From positions 1,674,001-1,738,000 of the forward strand of contig CM049995.1 in assembly GCA_016630955.3 (NCBI GenBank): 64,000 nt of DNA, read 5' to 3'. Origin of the DNA: Didymella arachidicola (lineage: Eukaryota; Ascomycota; Dothideomycetes; Pleosporales; Didymellaceae). The notes below the pieces were generated by a model. It had not been told where the DNA came from. It did no database searches and saw nothing but the letters and a program-made list of their open reading frames with translations. Made by a program: the position numbers and the translations under genes. Of the stretch, positions 20,755-32,136 are shown one piece after another (the stretch's first letter is position 1; every line of letters starts with the position of its first letter).

Positions 20755-22917
20755 TGGTCAATAGCTTCTGAGCGATACCAATCACACCCATTCATATAAG
20801 AGGCTTCGATGCTCAAAACATTCACCTAGTATATTGTATGTCGAGGGCCGGTCTCTTGGATCATGGACGGACGGAGAGTACCGCCGTTGAGCGCATTATC
20901 CGATTGAGCCTGGCAGTATCTCACACATTTAATCGTCGCTCGGCCCGCTTCTTATATCAAAACGATAGACCTCATCTCTCAGCGGGGCTCCTCAATATCC
21001 TTGATCTGGCCTCAGTATGCAAACAGTTAAGGAGGGTTTTCACGCTGCGTAAGCATACTCTCAATCACTCGGAGATCCAGATTCGGGCCGAAATGCGCAC
21101 CTAGCCCCGGTCGGCCCTCGTAGGTCTCTGTGAACGCCCGCTGAGGATGAATTCCTTTGACTTAGATTCGACGCGGTCGTGTGGAACCGGGTCCTGCCCT
21201 GGACCCATACTACTGCGCTTCGTTAAGGGTTAAATATCGACACTCTATCATCGGCATTGTATGAGCTCTGTGCCGTTCGCGGGAGGCTATCAGAAGGACT
21301 CCACTCGTAATCCGCGATCATTGAGGTAGCATTGATGTAGACGCGTTCTGTTAGAGAAATATTTTGTAATCGCCTACATTGCATGTCAGACATACTTCAA
21401 GTAAATGCATGCTACCTCCTCATCTTTTGTGCGGCGTATCCGCCTCACCACATGAAGAACAGAAACGCATGTCGCTAACTCAAGTCAACAGGACGCTTAA
21501 TCAAAAAGACATTCCCTCTGACTTGGAAATATCGACCGCTTTACCATACAAAAGCAAAAAGATATGATCGACACCTGTGTGATTCGAACACACGCTCCCG
21601 AAGGAATTGGCTGACGCAGATCCTGAGATCTATAGCAGGCCAACGCGTTAACCACTCTTTGCGCTTGTTAGCTGGTGGTTCTTCATTGTGAGGTGTTTTG
21701 GTGGAACTTACCCGCCAAAGTGCCATTAGAGGTATTGATGAGTGAAGGGGAAATCTTACTTAATATATCCTAGCCAACCGAATGTATCAGGCTGGCCACC
21801 CCACTCGCGATTCGCCGCCCATGCGCTGAGAGCTGAGTTCCGACAACATCTACTCTATGCTAGAGAGAACCAATGAGTATTTTGCAAGGTGCAGACATGG
21901 TCCCTGCGAGCGCGGTGTGCAGAAACGCGAGAGTGAAGAAGTTTGGAGGGTGCAAGGCAGAGAAATTTTGTCACAGGCGCCACCCCAGCAAGTCCGGGGA
22001 ACGGCGCGGACCTTAACCACGGTACCACAACTACTCACTCATGTCAAGTAGACTACACACATCCTCTTCGCGGGACCACTCACACAACTCAGCTCCTCAT
22101 AATCTGATAACGCTTTTTGCGAACGACTGAACAAACCCCGAAGCTGGACCAGGCACGAGCGGACTCCAACGGGCTCGTGCATCAGTCTCTTCGCACGGTG
22201 AACGTCTCGCCGGGGCAGACAGAGCGCGGGTCCTCAGATGTAAACGCGCTTCCAACCTAATCGCATCGACTCGCCAAACAAGGCATGCAGCAGCCGGCCG
22301 CGGGAGGCTTCGGGAAAGGCGTCAGGTTGAGCGTGGTGAGGCGCTCGTACTATCGCGATTGGACTGGTCGCCGTGCAGCCAAGCGGGAAGGAGAACAAGG
22401 CTAGAAGATTGGAGAAGGTAGGAGAGCCGGGGTGTTGCACCTTGGAAAGAGATTGGCACTTTGGTAGAAGGATAGCGAGCGTTTTCACGTCGATGCTGTG
22501 GTGTGGTTTTAAACTGACGGAAGTACCAGCGCTGTGCAGCCAGCGACAGAGGTTTTCAGGAGAGCTTGTCGTTATGCGAAGCTTCTCAGAGGTTTGGCTT
22601 CGCGCATAGACTTGTTTGCAGAGGTATGCGGCTCTTACTGACCTGACCAGGTCAGGAGGGGCTAAGCCCTACACGCCTCGTGGCTCAAGAGTTTGTTCGT
22701 CAAGACACTGCAATGACTTGTTGCCTTATTACGAGTAGCAGCCCTCATGAGGCGCATGCTATGGGTGTAGTACATCTGACGCTGGCTGGACGGACCTGTT
22801 GGTATCCGTGTGCTGATCGTCATCAGCGAAACCCTGTTGTTCATCGTTGGGATTCACTGCAGTCAGCATCATATCTTACAATTGGGTATCTAAACTCCAC
22901 ACATATCTTACAGCAGC
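20755..22917. other. Gene-poor region with relics only
   Basis: About 2.2 kb without a convincing protein gene on either strand. The 3' half of a tRNA-Ser-like gene lies at 21568-21668 (separate entry). Many short frames are present but none shows a domain, signal peptide or spliceable structure. Confidence 0.5.
21568..21668 (-). pseudogene. tRNA-Ser(GCT)-like relic with intron
   Basis: Read on the minus strand: D-arm GAGTGGTTAACGCG, anticodon stem TTGGC/GCCAA, loop CTGCTA with anticodon GCT (plus 21634-21636) followed by an intron-like insert of about 20 nt, a short variable arm, T-arm TGTGT-TTCGAATC-ACACA, 3' acceptor strand GGTGTCG, and a run of T downstream (plus 21555-21560) as Pol III terminator. 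The 5' acceptor strand does not pair: the sequence before the D-arm is unrelated to the required CGACACC. It therefore looks like a damaged or 5'-rearranged tRNA-Ser gene. Confidence 0.5.
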
Positions 22918-25051
22918 TCAGAGCCGATCTTCCCACTTGATATCGTACCCGCCCTCCTCCCTCCTCTCACTCCTACCCCTACGCCTCACCTCCTCAACCG
23001 GCACCAACGGACTCTTTTCCTCTCGCTCTTTCTTTGCACTTGCTTTCTTCTCGCTCTGCCTCACCTTACCCTGCTCCACCCACTCAGCGCGCTTCACACC
23101 GCGAGGTTTCCTACTCGCCAGACTCCTCGTGAGCTTCTCCTCACTATCCTCGATGCGGTCTCGCGTCACGCCCGGGGACACAATCGAAGCGATGTCCTTG
23201 GCGCTGAGGTGGATTTTCTTGTAGCGCACGCGCCACGTGCAGATATTCTTGTGGTGGCCGAAGTACTGGCGGGAGACGTCGAGGGTGGGAAAGCCGACGA
23301 AGGATTCTGTGTTGGTGTCGGGGTTGATGCGGAATATGGCGGGGAGGTTGTTGATGCGGAGGTCGGCGGTTGTGAGGAGGGAGAGGGCGGTGAAGGCGCG
23401 GCTGGAGGATTTGTAGAGGGTGTCGCGGGCGCGGAGCATGTTGTAGTCGTCTTTTGTGAAGAAGCGGAGGCGGAGGGGGGAGGTACTGTTGTTTTTTATG
23501 GCGATCCACCAGCGGTTGTCGAAGAGTTGGAAGTCGCTGTTTGCTGGACGAGTTGGTGCAGACGAGTCGGGCTGTGTGATTGGGATGACATGAGACGGTG
23601 GGTAAACAATTCCAGCCGAAGCCCCGGGGCGGTTCTCTTTAGGTTGGCGTGTGAGGTACCAGTCCATGTTATTCTGGCTTCTCTTGCCCTCTTCCTCGAC
23701 AGCGCCAAGCGTTCCGGCCCACTTGCGCCACCATACCCCATAGACACAATAGCTGAAGGTGATTTTGCGAGTACCAGTGAGATCCACCTCTTCCAGTTCC
23801 TGAAACTCGGGCCAGATGTTTCCAGCGCTGGCTGCGAGCTCAGCAAGTGGTGGGTCTTCTCGTGGCGAGACCAGTTGTCCAACCCGCGCGAGAAGGTAGG
23901 TCGCACTGTTCCTGACGTTCACCAGATCGGACTGAGTCAGCCTATCACTCGGCTTTCTTGTATATAGAATATGGTTGACCAGTCGGCGGAACGAAGGGAA
24001 TCGGACCAGCAGCGAGCCTGCTTGGATATCCAGCTGGATCCGGCACTCATGGAACAGTCGTTCTGCCTCTTCCTTGTGCGTAGCAACACGTTGCTGCATG
24101 TGGCTGGAGGCGTCCACGAGTGACTGGATGCTGAGCGCAGCAGGCAGCTTGTGGTGCTTCATGATGTGACGGACTGCGTTGCGTGACGTGTATGTCTGCA
24201 GCATATTCGTCTTGTCTTCTGCCCAGGCTACATCGCCGTGTTTACATGTAGCAAGGAGCCGCGCTTTGGAAAAGTCGAGTAACGGCCTCAGAATCTTCAC
24301 GCCACCGCTCTCGACGGGGAACGGCAGGTGCTCAAGATGGCGGTTTTCGAAGCTGCTGTGCACGACTCCACTATGCGATATCCCATGCAGGCCATGACAC
24401 TCGGGGATCCATTCAGTCGGTTTCATCGCTTGCAAACCGAGACGTAGACGGCCGCTCGCAAAGCGCATCAGGACGGTCTCAGCCTGGTCGTCGGCATGGT
24501 GCGCAACCATTAGACTGTGAATGCCCGCGTCGTGGCAGGCTCGCCCGAGTGCCTGGTAGCGGAGAACACGTGCGTCTGTCTCGAAGTGTTTGTGATCGAG
24601 GGGGTCGAAGTCGGCGGGCCAGGAAAGAGGCAGGACTGAGGCTTTCATGCCAACTGAGTTGTTTTAGCATGGTGCATAGCACAAAGGCTACATTCGATTT
24701 CTTACACTTTGTCCGGCACTGCTCTGCCACCCACTCCGCCTCTTCAGTGCTCCCCTGGCGCACTTTGTGGTCCACGATGAATGCGTGCGCCAGACTGCGA
24801 TACTTCCTTGCGGCCGTGAGCTGCGCATACAACGCAGCAAGAGCCATGGAGTCAACGCCGCCACTTATGGCCATGCCCAGCCTTCGCCGGCCGCTCTCGA
24901 GGTGCCATTTATCCCAGCCGGTCTTATGCAGAGCGGCTTCGAACTCATTGTTCGAGATGGGCAGGCTCGCCTGCTCGCTGTACCACCTGGTGTTGCGCCA
25001 TGCCGCAGCAGAGGAGGCTTTCCTCACGCGGATGACATTGCTTCTCCACAT
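22918..25051 (-). CDS. tilS: tRNA(Ile)-lysidine synthase, TilS/MesJ family
   Basis: Exons 25051..24706 and 24653..22918 (52-nt intron, GTAAGA..CAG) encode 693 aa. TilS converts C34 of tRNA-Ile(CAU) to lysidine using ATP and lysine, so that the tRNA reads AUA; in fungi the enzyme is expected in mitochondria. The ATG at 25051 gives a basic, Ser/Ala/Arg-rich N-terminus (MWRSNVIRVRKASSAAAW) suited to import, so I prefer it to any earlier in-frame codon. The N-type ATP pyrophosphatase PP-loop SGGVDSMAL and the motif HHADDQAETVLMR are intact. The C-terminal half is long and diverged, ending in a Lys/Arg/Glu-rich region. Confidence 0.9.
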
Positions 25052-25321
25052 AAACGTCGCATTAACGTACAAATACAAGAGGAAAGAACGACCAGACGCA
25101 GCGTGCAAAGTCAACTGGCTGTATTCGGCAATGCACGAAGCTCGACGCGTCTGGTCCGAGGTCTCGCAGCGGGCGTGCACGGACAGGTCTGGAAATTTCT
25201 ACGAGTGAAGAGCTCCAGCATCTCATTAGCGGCCGACGTCCGCATCTCCAATCCTCCACCTCCAAGCACAACAACTTCCCTTCTCGAGATACCCCGTCTT
25301 TCATCCCGTCTTCTAATCAAC
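25052..25321. promoter_or_regulatory. Bidirectional promoter region tilS / HSP10
   Basis: 270 bp separate the divergent starts of two genes for mitochondrial proteins. Pyrimidine-rich sequence (25230-25310) lies before HSP10. A shared promoter is inferred from arrangement; no heat-shock element was securely identified. Confidence 0.5.
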
Positions 25322-25757
25322 ATGGTACGTCACTCCTCCCATCTCTCCCCTGCGACGCGCTCCAATGCGCCCAGCACCAACACTAACACCCCCCAGTCCG
25401 CCCTCAAGTCCATCCGCTCCCTCGCACCCCTCCTCGACCGCGTCCTCGTGCAGCGCATCAAGCCCGAAGCCAAGACCGCAACCGGCATTTTCCTGCCTGA
25501 GACGGCCGTTAAGGAGCTCAACGAAGCCAAGGTGCTCGCTGTGGGCCCCGGCGCATTCGACAAGTCGGGCAACCGCGTGCAAGTCAGCGTGCAGCCGGGT
25601 GACAAGGTACTGATCCCGCAGTTTGGCGGCTCGCCCATCAAGGTCGGCGAGGAGGAGTACAGTTTGTTCCGGGACCATGAGTACGTTACAAGATGCCAGA
25701 GGATAGTGTGGAGAGAGGACTAACGTGTGCAGGCTCCTTGCTAAGATCAACGAGTAA
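25322..25757 (+). CDS. HSP10: 10 kDa heat shock protein, mitochondrial co-chaperonin (GroES)
   Basis: Exons 25322..25324 (ATG only), 25397..25680 and 25733..25757 encode 103 aa, the usual Hsp10 size. It caps the Hsp60 folding chamber in the matrix. Motifs: SLAPLLDRVLVQRI at the N-terminus, the mobile-loop segment KTATGIFLPE, VLAVGPGAFD, VQPGDKVLIPQFGG and a final LLAKINE. Introns are 72 and 52 nt, both GTACGT..CAG types. As in RPL35, the start codon stands alone in its exon. Confidence 0.96.
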
Positions 25758-26076
25758 GCTTGTGGTTGGAGTTTGATGAGCCTCGAAGAAATACGATGTA
25801 TCGATAATGTATCAACACCGCCCTTGACAATGGACCCTCTGCATCTCCTGTCGGCGTTTTGGCATGGGCTTGAAAACCTGGGGCTCTTGTATTGAAAGCG
25901 ACATGTGTAATTACAATGTAAAGAAGGGCGAGCATGTGTTACGAAGTAGACGGAAGAAATGCAAATCTCCGCTATGACAACAACACTGGGAACTGTATTC
26001 GCATTACTCGCAATTCACATGCTAGACACAGACGGACTACCCAGACTGCCTGCCCATGCGCCTGCTCACAAACCCA
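25758..26076. other. Convergent intergenic region HSP10 / het-C
   Basis: 3' flanks of both genes; nothing distinct apart from AT-richer sequence around 25780-25960. Confidence 0.45.
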
Positions 26077-28624
26077 TTACCACGCCGAATTCCCACCTCC
26101 AGCACCCCACTGCCTGCCACCACCCTGACCCTGACCTTGGCCCTGCCCCTGGCTCTGATCGTACTGATACCCACCCTGCCCCGGATTCTGATAATTCTCA
26201 AACCCTTGCTGATACCCCGTCGGCACGCTATAACTTGGCTCATGCACCTGCCCACTCGCAAACTGCTGCTCCCCCCATCCATACCCACCCGTCGGCACCG
26301 CATCCGCATGCTCGGCCGGCGCCTGGTACGGCCGACTGCCATCATAGCTGCTCTGGTACGGCTGGAACGCGCCCCACTGCGAGGGCTGCGGTGAGGGAGA
26401 CGCCTGGTACGCAGCGCCTGCAGCGGGGGCGGAGAAGTCGCCCTCAGGTCCATCGCGCTTGCCAAAGGAAGAAAACGCGTTGCCGAGCCCGCCGGGCAGC
26501 GACGAGGTCAGGCTGCCGAGCAGACCACCCCCGCTGGAGGACGAGGCCGCGTGGCTGGCGTTGAAGTTGTAGTTACTCCCTGCGCCGTGGGAATGCCCAG
26601 CGTGCGCGTGTGCGCTGCCTGAGAACTGGTCCAGCCCGGCTGCGCCGTGGCCCGCGTGGTCGTCGCCGCCCTTGTGGTTGCGACCCGCCTTGACGGACTC
26701 CGAGGAGAGTAGGTCGTTGAGATCTTTGCCGTGGTAGTTGTGCGCCCAGTCCTGCACTACGCGGTACATGTTGTTGTGGACTTCAGAGCGGGGGTCGCGC
26801 AGCGCGGGGTGGTGGAATACGCTTATGCAGTCGGTGAGGACTTGGTCGACGGGCACGTCTGGGTGGTCGAATGCGTACATGACGCGGGGAACCACGTATT
26901 GGAGGATCTGGACGGCGACTTGGCCGGCGGGCTCGTTGAGGATGTTGGAAAAGTGGTCTTTGGAGAGCATTGAGTGCGTGGGGTCGGTCGAGGATGGGTT
27001 GTTCCAGACGTCGAATTGGTGCTTGGCTGAGGATTCGAGGACGGCTGAGGACCCGGTCTTGAGTTGGGCGGAAGCGGTCTTGATGATGGGAAGGACGAAT
27101 GGCGCGAGGAGCGACAGTACGAATAATGTCACACGCTCCGTGATGGTGTCGATTAGCTTCTCGAGTCCTGGAATCTTAGAGATAATCTCAGAGATGCTGC
27201 GAACCACCTTATCCCTGAAGACTAGAATGGGATAGATCTTGGGAATGACAGTGGCTGGGTCAGTGTTCGTTCCTGGAATGTTGGGTCCAGGAGGACCGCC
27301 GACGGATCCTGGTGGTGCATCGAAGGTAGGCGGAGGTCCACCAAACTGATCCTGTCCTCCAGCCCTCGTGCCAAAATCGTCATAACCTCCAGAGCGGTAG
27401 CCGTGTCCAACATTGGCCGAGGCTTGAGCATCAGACGATGCCTGCAGTGATTGTGCTTCCTGGATGAGGCCACTGGTGCCAGGTACCTTGGAAAGTACAT
27501 CTGTCAGGCCGCCCAAAGGTCCAGAACCGCTTCCCTTGGTGTTGCTGGTCAAAGCATCTGACAGCGTAGTATCCATTTGATCAATCTCAGCGGAGCTGAT
27601 GTGGTCTGTCGCCTCTCCGAGTACAGAGTGGAAAAAGTCAACTCCACCAAAGGTACCAGTGACAAGCGGAAAGACATGCTTGCCACGGAGATCAATGCCA
27701 GCCTGGGCACCAACGTGGGGGAAAACGTTGTGGTATCCAAGCTCACGCAAAACGAGCTCAGTATAGTTGGTATGCGCACCGTAGTCTTCAAGACAGTGCA
27801 GAGCCTGACCTAGGCATCGAAGAGCTTCGCAAAGGTCCTCTTCTCTGCCACGCTGCCCTGAGGGACCGTGGGTGTACATTCGGCCAAAGTGGATCGCTCT
27901 GGAGAGGGAATACCTCACATAGCCAGCTGATGTTGCCCATGGGCCTTGCTCGTTAGCGATGTAGTTCTTCATTCCGGTGTTTGGATCAACGGCAAGCTCG
28001 GCCTCCGAGACTGGACCTCGAAGCCGCGAATCAAACTTCCGGGCATCTACATTGTCGGCGTAGTCCTTGGGGTTATCAATGTGCTCCTCAGGTCTGTAGG
28101 TTCCAAGACGTTCAGCAGTCACTTCGAACTCTCCGGTAGCGTAGCCAAAGGACATGAAAGAAAGGATCCACACCAGCACGCGGATAGTCTCGCCCTTAGC
28201 ACTCGTCAGCGGTCGGATATGCGGCACAGTCGTTCTCGTCGACTTACTTGGACCTTGCTGAGGGTCGCAGTGTCGACAGCCTGCGGAATTTAGCATCATC
28301 GCTTCGTGTCTGATTGAAGCAGCGTACCTGTGAATAGTCTCGTAGCCAGTTGCCAAAGTACACACGCTGTCATGCATCAGCCACAATTCTGACTCGCCGA
28401 TCACCGGCCAAGCTTCGTACCTTGATCATCATCGACTTCCATTTGTGGCCCTTTATGCACGCGACCGTCGCGAGCATGTCCTCGATATCGCCATGACGCC
28501 AGTTCTTTCCCTCGATCTTGGAGATAGACGCGATGTTTCCCGCGCCAAAGGCGTCTGCTTTCGTAGGGAGCAGGACAAGAATCGCAATTGCGACGAGCAG
28601 CAGATACTTTGTAGAACCAGCCAT
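26077..28624 (-). CDS. het-c: Heterokaryon incompatibility protein HET-C
   Basis: Exons 28624..28421, 28366..28328, 28280..28248 and 28194..26077 (introns 54, 47 and 53 nt, all phase 0) encode 797 aa. het-c is a Neurospora-type vegetative incompatibility locus; the protein is secreted or plasma-membrane-linked. The N-terminal signal sequence (MAGSTKYLLLVAIAILVLLP) leads into AFGAGNIASISKIEGKNWRH and GDIEDMLATVA, the HET-C signature, then VYFGNWLRDYSQ, ATLSKVQ, HCLEDYGAHTNYTEL and HVFPLVTGTFGG. The C-terminus is Gly/Gln/Tyr-rich low-complexity, as in the family. In Neurospora an indel segment within the protein sets allele specificity; that segment cannot be typed from one allele. Confidence 0.94.
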
Positions 28625-29179
28625 TGTTGCAAATTGCTGGATGTGGAGTGAAGAGGGAGAGCAGAGTAGTAGTAAGAACAGAAACGGAATCTATCGCGCC
28701 GTCAGCTGCTAGGTTCCAAGTTGTGTGATTACGTTACGCCACAGCCAGTAAGGAAGGAGTGACCCACTCCGACTTTGGCAGCCACGCCTCTCATGCGCCC
28801 TGGTGCATTCTTCAAGGGCTCATACGAGGCTGAGAAGAGGTGCACATCATCTTAGCTCCCGATTCAACCGTCTTTCACAAGGCTGCGCCGCACATCTTGC
28901 GTTTGCATGTGCCACACGTGCCCCACTTTGTTCGCGTTGCGATGACGATGGAGGGGTCAAGCGAAACATCGCAGGGATCTTTCGAGCTGAACGACCCTGA
29001 ACCTCCAGCCTTGCTTACGCTTACTTCTGCCCAATAATGCGAGACGCAGCAGAACACAGCTCACAGGCGGCTATGTATTCAGGGTCTCCGAATTCGGGGT
29101 TTCCTGTTGCCTGGTCGGTACCACGATTCACCTGAATGCCAAACACAGTGTGAACCTCTACTAATTAATCGCATCATGC
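28625..29179. other. het-C promoter region
   Basis: About 555 bp upstream of het-C. Short frames here have no recognisable motifs. Confidence 0.45.
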
Positions 29180-30033
29180 TCTCAAAGCAAGAACAATAAC
29201 GGCACACCACTAACCGCGAGGCCCAGACTGGACAGACGCCGTTCAGGCACACAACTTGGCAGCTACCAACTCGACAACGCGCATCGCCAGCTTCCATCAC
29301 CACAATCGAGACCAATCCCTTCGAGGACATAAGCTACAACTTAACAGAAGACTTCGACCAGCCTGATATGACCATCTGACTTTCCAAAGGCTTGCCCAAG
29401 GAGCCTTCGGACTCGACGCAACGATCAATGTAGTCGCAGATATCGAAAGTAAAAATCGTGATGGACTCACTATGCTTGTTGTGGCCATCAAATCCTCGGA
29501 TGTCCTATTGACTGAGCTCCTCTTACTCCAGGGAGCTGATCCGCAGCACTATGTGCAAGGCAAACCTCCTCGATTCCACGCTGTCGAAAGTCACAGCTCC
29601 TTCGACTCCTACTCGACTTTGGCGCAGATCCCGGCACAACCGACGGCCCAGCAAGGATGAATGCACTACTAGGCTGCGGCGACCGGCATGGTCGATGCTG
29701 CAGATTATCTCCTCTCCCGAGGTATCGACATCGAGGAGACCTGCATTGCAGAACACACAGCCCTGCACGTAGCGGCCGGTACCGGGCATCTGAAAATCGT
29801 GCAGCTGCTTCTGGCTCAGGGTGCTGACCTGTCGAAAAAGGGCGAAGTAGGGGAGAATGCCTTGGCTTTCGCTTCTTTCAGAGCCTACACAGACGTTTGC
29901 GAGTTGTTGATTAAAGAAGTTCTGTCTGATGATGATTCCGACCAGACGCAGAGTGAGTACAGACTTGCTATGGTTAAACAGTTTGCTATGGGCTTGTCTG
30001 ATATCATCACTTGCCCTCTGGAGCTGCTATGAG
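29180..30033 (+). pseudogene. Ankyrin-repeat protein, frameshifted remnant
   Basis: Ankyrin-repeat signatures are spread over three reading frames. NRDGLTMLVVAIKSSDVLL and LLLLQGADPQH are in one frame (about 29430-29550). LLRLLLDFGADPGTTDG is in a second (about 29600-29650). AAATGMVDAADYLLSRGIDI, followed by HTALHVAAGTGHLKIVQLLL, is in a third (29673 onward, to a TGA at 30032). At least two frameshifts separate them, and no start codon with a good context is seen. The repeats would be part of a larger protein in an intact allele. Introns might explain one of the shifts, but no matching donor/acceptor was found. Confidence 0.55.
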
Positions 30034-30736
30034 CTTGACCATGCTCACGCTGTGGCTTATGGAATTGAAAAGAGTGCGGAAGATGCCAGAGCAAATGCAT
30101 GACACGACAAAGCGTGCAGGCTCCCGCACACGCAGAAAATGCCTCTACCATATAATTAATGAAGAATAGCTCTCATAAATATGTGTAGAGGTCGAGTTAA
30201 CTCCTAGCAATCTCGTTCTAGACTAGCTCGGATGTAACAGCAGCGAAAATTCAAGCCAACACGAATCTCCGTACACAACAGTATGTACGTCAACACTGAC
30301 TACCTCGCAGTCTTCTGGAATCTATCTTGCCCTGAGAGAGCCCACTCTAGATTCAATGTAATGAACGGAGCAATAATCGAACACGAATGATGTGTTGAGC
30401 TACACTCTCCAAAGTTCTGGAAACACAGGTTTGGTGCAAGTTGGTCGAAGATTGACCATCTCTCGTTCATAGCTCATCTTGAGGTAAAATTTATCTTTCA
30501 CCGCCTGTACTCGCAAGAATGGTTCAGCACAAGAGCGCCAATGAGACTTATCGCGTGGAACATAGTTATCCTCAACTGTGGTTCGCGACTCCAGGGTCCT
30601 TGAGATACCGCTCTATAACACTGACCGCAATGTACTTAGTTTGTTCTGCATTCGCCAGCTATTCTAAACCACAACCCGAACAGCCGCTCAATCAAATCCA
30701 AAATACCGGAATACAATAGAACTTCAACAAACCAAC
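30034..30736. other. Intergenic region, no gene supported
   Basis: Mixed composition with AT-richer stretches near 30140-30200. The last part is the likely promoter of the 30737 gene. Nothing else seen. Confidence 0.45.
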
Positions 30737-31584
30737 ATGTCCAAGCCCTCTTCCTTTTCTTCAACCCACGCAAACAACTGGCTTTATCACAACGAACCCC
30801 CCCTCCGCCCCCTCCCAACCATCACACCATCCAAAGCAACTCTCGAAGCCCTCGAAAACATCGCCCAGAACACAATCCCCCTCCTAGGCTTCGCCCATCC
30901 CAACCGCGGACCAATTCCCTCTTCCATCCGCAACGCATGGGAAGTATGCGAGCAAACACTGCGACTACGAGACTTGGTCACTAGCTCCTCTCCCGTACCA
31001 TTCGAGGGTCAGCTTGGTTTTGGTCTCATTGGAAGGCCAGTCCCAAATCCACCTCCGACTCCGCCCCCGTCTCCTGTGCGGCGTGGTGGTGGGATTCTGG
31101 AGCGGGACGCGGGTGAAATGGATGCTTCGCGACGCTCGTGTTTGAGAGGAGCGGCATGGTCTGCTATGCCGTACACCTCGTCTGTGCGGAACGGTGAGGA
31201 AATTCCAGAGCGGGATTTAGGTGCATCGGGCTCCTCGCCGTCGGGGCCGAAGCAGAGACACGACTCCTACCACCCACCCACGCCGGTGCTTTACCCTGTT
31301 GATGATGGTGACGAACCTAGTGAGTTTTCCCTGGGTAAGGGGACTATTTCTTGGTTGAGAACGGAGTTAATGTTTTCTTAGATACCGATGCCCCTGCGAA
31401 TACGTTCAACTTCGAGGTCAACAGGTTTGAGACGGGTAGAGACGCGTTGGAGTATGCTCTCCGTAGGGCCCGCAATCGCCGCCTACCGGAATGGCGCAGA
31501 GGTTTAACCGAGGTGCTTGCGAGAGAGCCGGAAAGCTTAATGTTCATCATGAGGCTGGCCGATCGTGGGGGGATGGAGTACTAG
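30737..31584 (+). CDS. Hypothetical Pro/Ser-rich protein
   Basis: Exons 30737..31319 and 31382..31584 (62-nt intron, GTGAGT..TTAG) encode 261 aa. The N-terminal third has an ordered-looking segment (ATLEALENIAQNTIPLLGFA) and ends in an Arg/Leu helix (RNAWEVCEQTLRLRDL). The middle is Pro-rich and probably disordered (PNPPPTPPPSPVRRGGG). Exon 2 is a compact charged domain (RFETGRDALEYALRRARNRR, EWRRGLTEVLAREPESL). Neither signal peptide nor membrane segment is seen. No family recognised; the clean intron and open exons support a real gene. Confidence 0.65.
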
Positions 31585-32136
31585 TTCAATGTCCAGACTG
31601 CATCTTGGCTGGAATCTAGCGCAGTAAAGGGACAAGTGCATATGTAAATACACGAGTCAAAACAAGGATACCCTGATTAATCGCACCGAAATGGAGTCGT
31701 CACATCGTAACACGTGAGATTCGAATAAATAAAGCTAGCCACCTGGATTAATGCAACAGAGTGGTATCTCGCAGAACAACAAATAGCGAAAACCAATGTA
31801 TCTCCAACACGCCATAAAATCCCAAACGGTGAAAGCGAATAAAGCTTTTGATAAGCAGACGTTCTGCCGGCGTGATCGATTAATATATAATGCGAACAAG
31901 GCAGTGGCAGGGAATTGGGGGCGAATTATTCATGATGATTTTGGGTAATCAAGAATGATCATGGCTGTATCTGCGAAGCGCGAAGACTAAAGCAGGCGGA
32001 GGGCTTCGTGTATTGGCGGGCGAGTATCCACAGGCGTGGAATTTGCGGAAGGTGGCAGGAATCGGATGTCAGCCTCTCCATTGGGGAGCCACTGGACATC
32101 CATCTTCCTGGCTTTTTCCTTACCCGCCGCCACGAG
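31585..32136. other. Convergent intergenic region
   Basis: 3' flanks of the 30737 gene and the 14-3-3-like gene. AT-rich between 31620 and 31960, no coding potential. Confidence 0.45.

Noticed and set aside
21948..22040. Second tRNA-like stretch on the minus strand (GTGGTTAAGG)
   Set aside because: It has a D-arm-like string but no T-arm with TTCGANTC at the right distance and no acceptor pairing.
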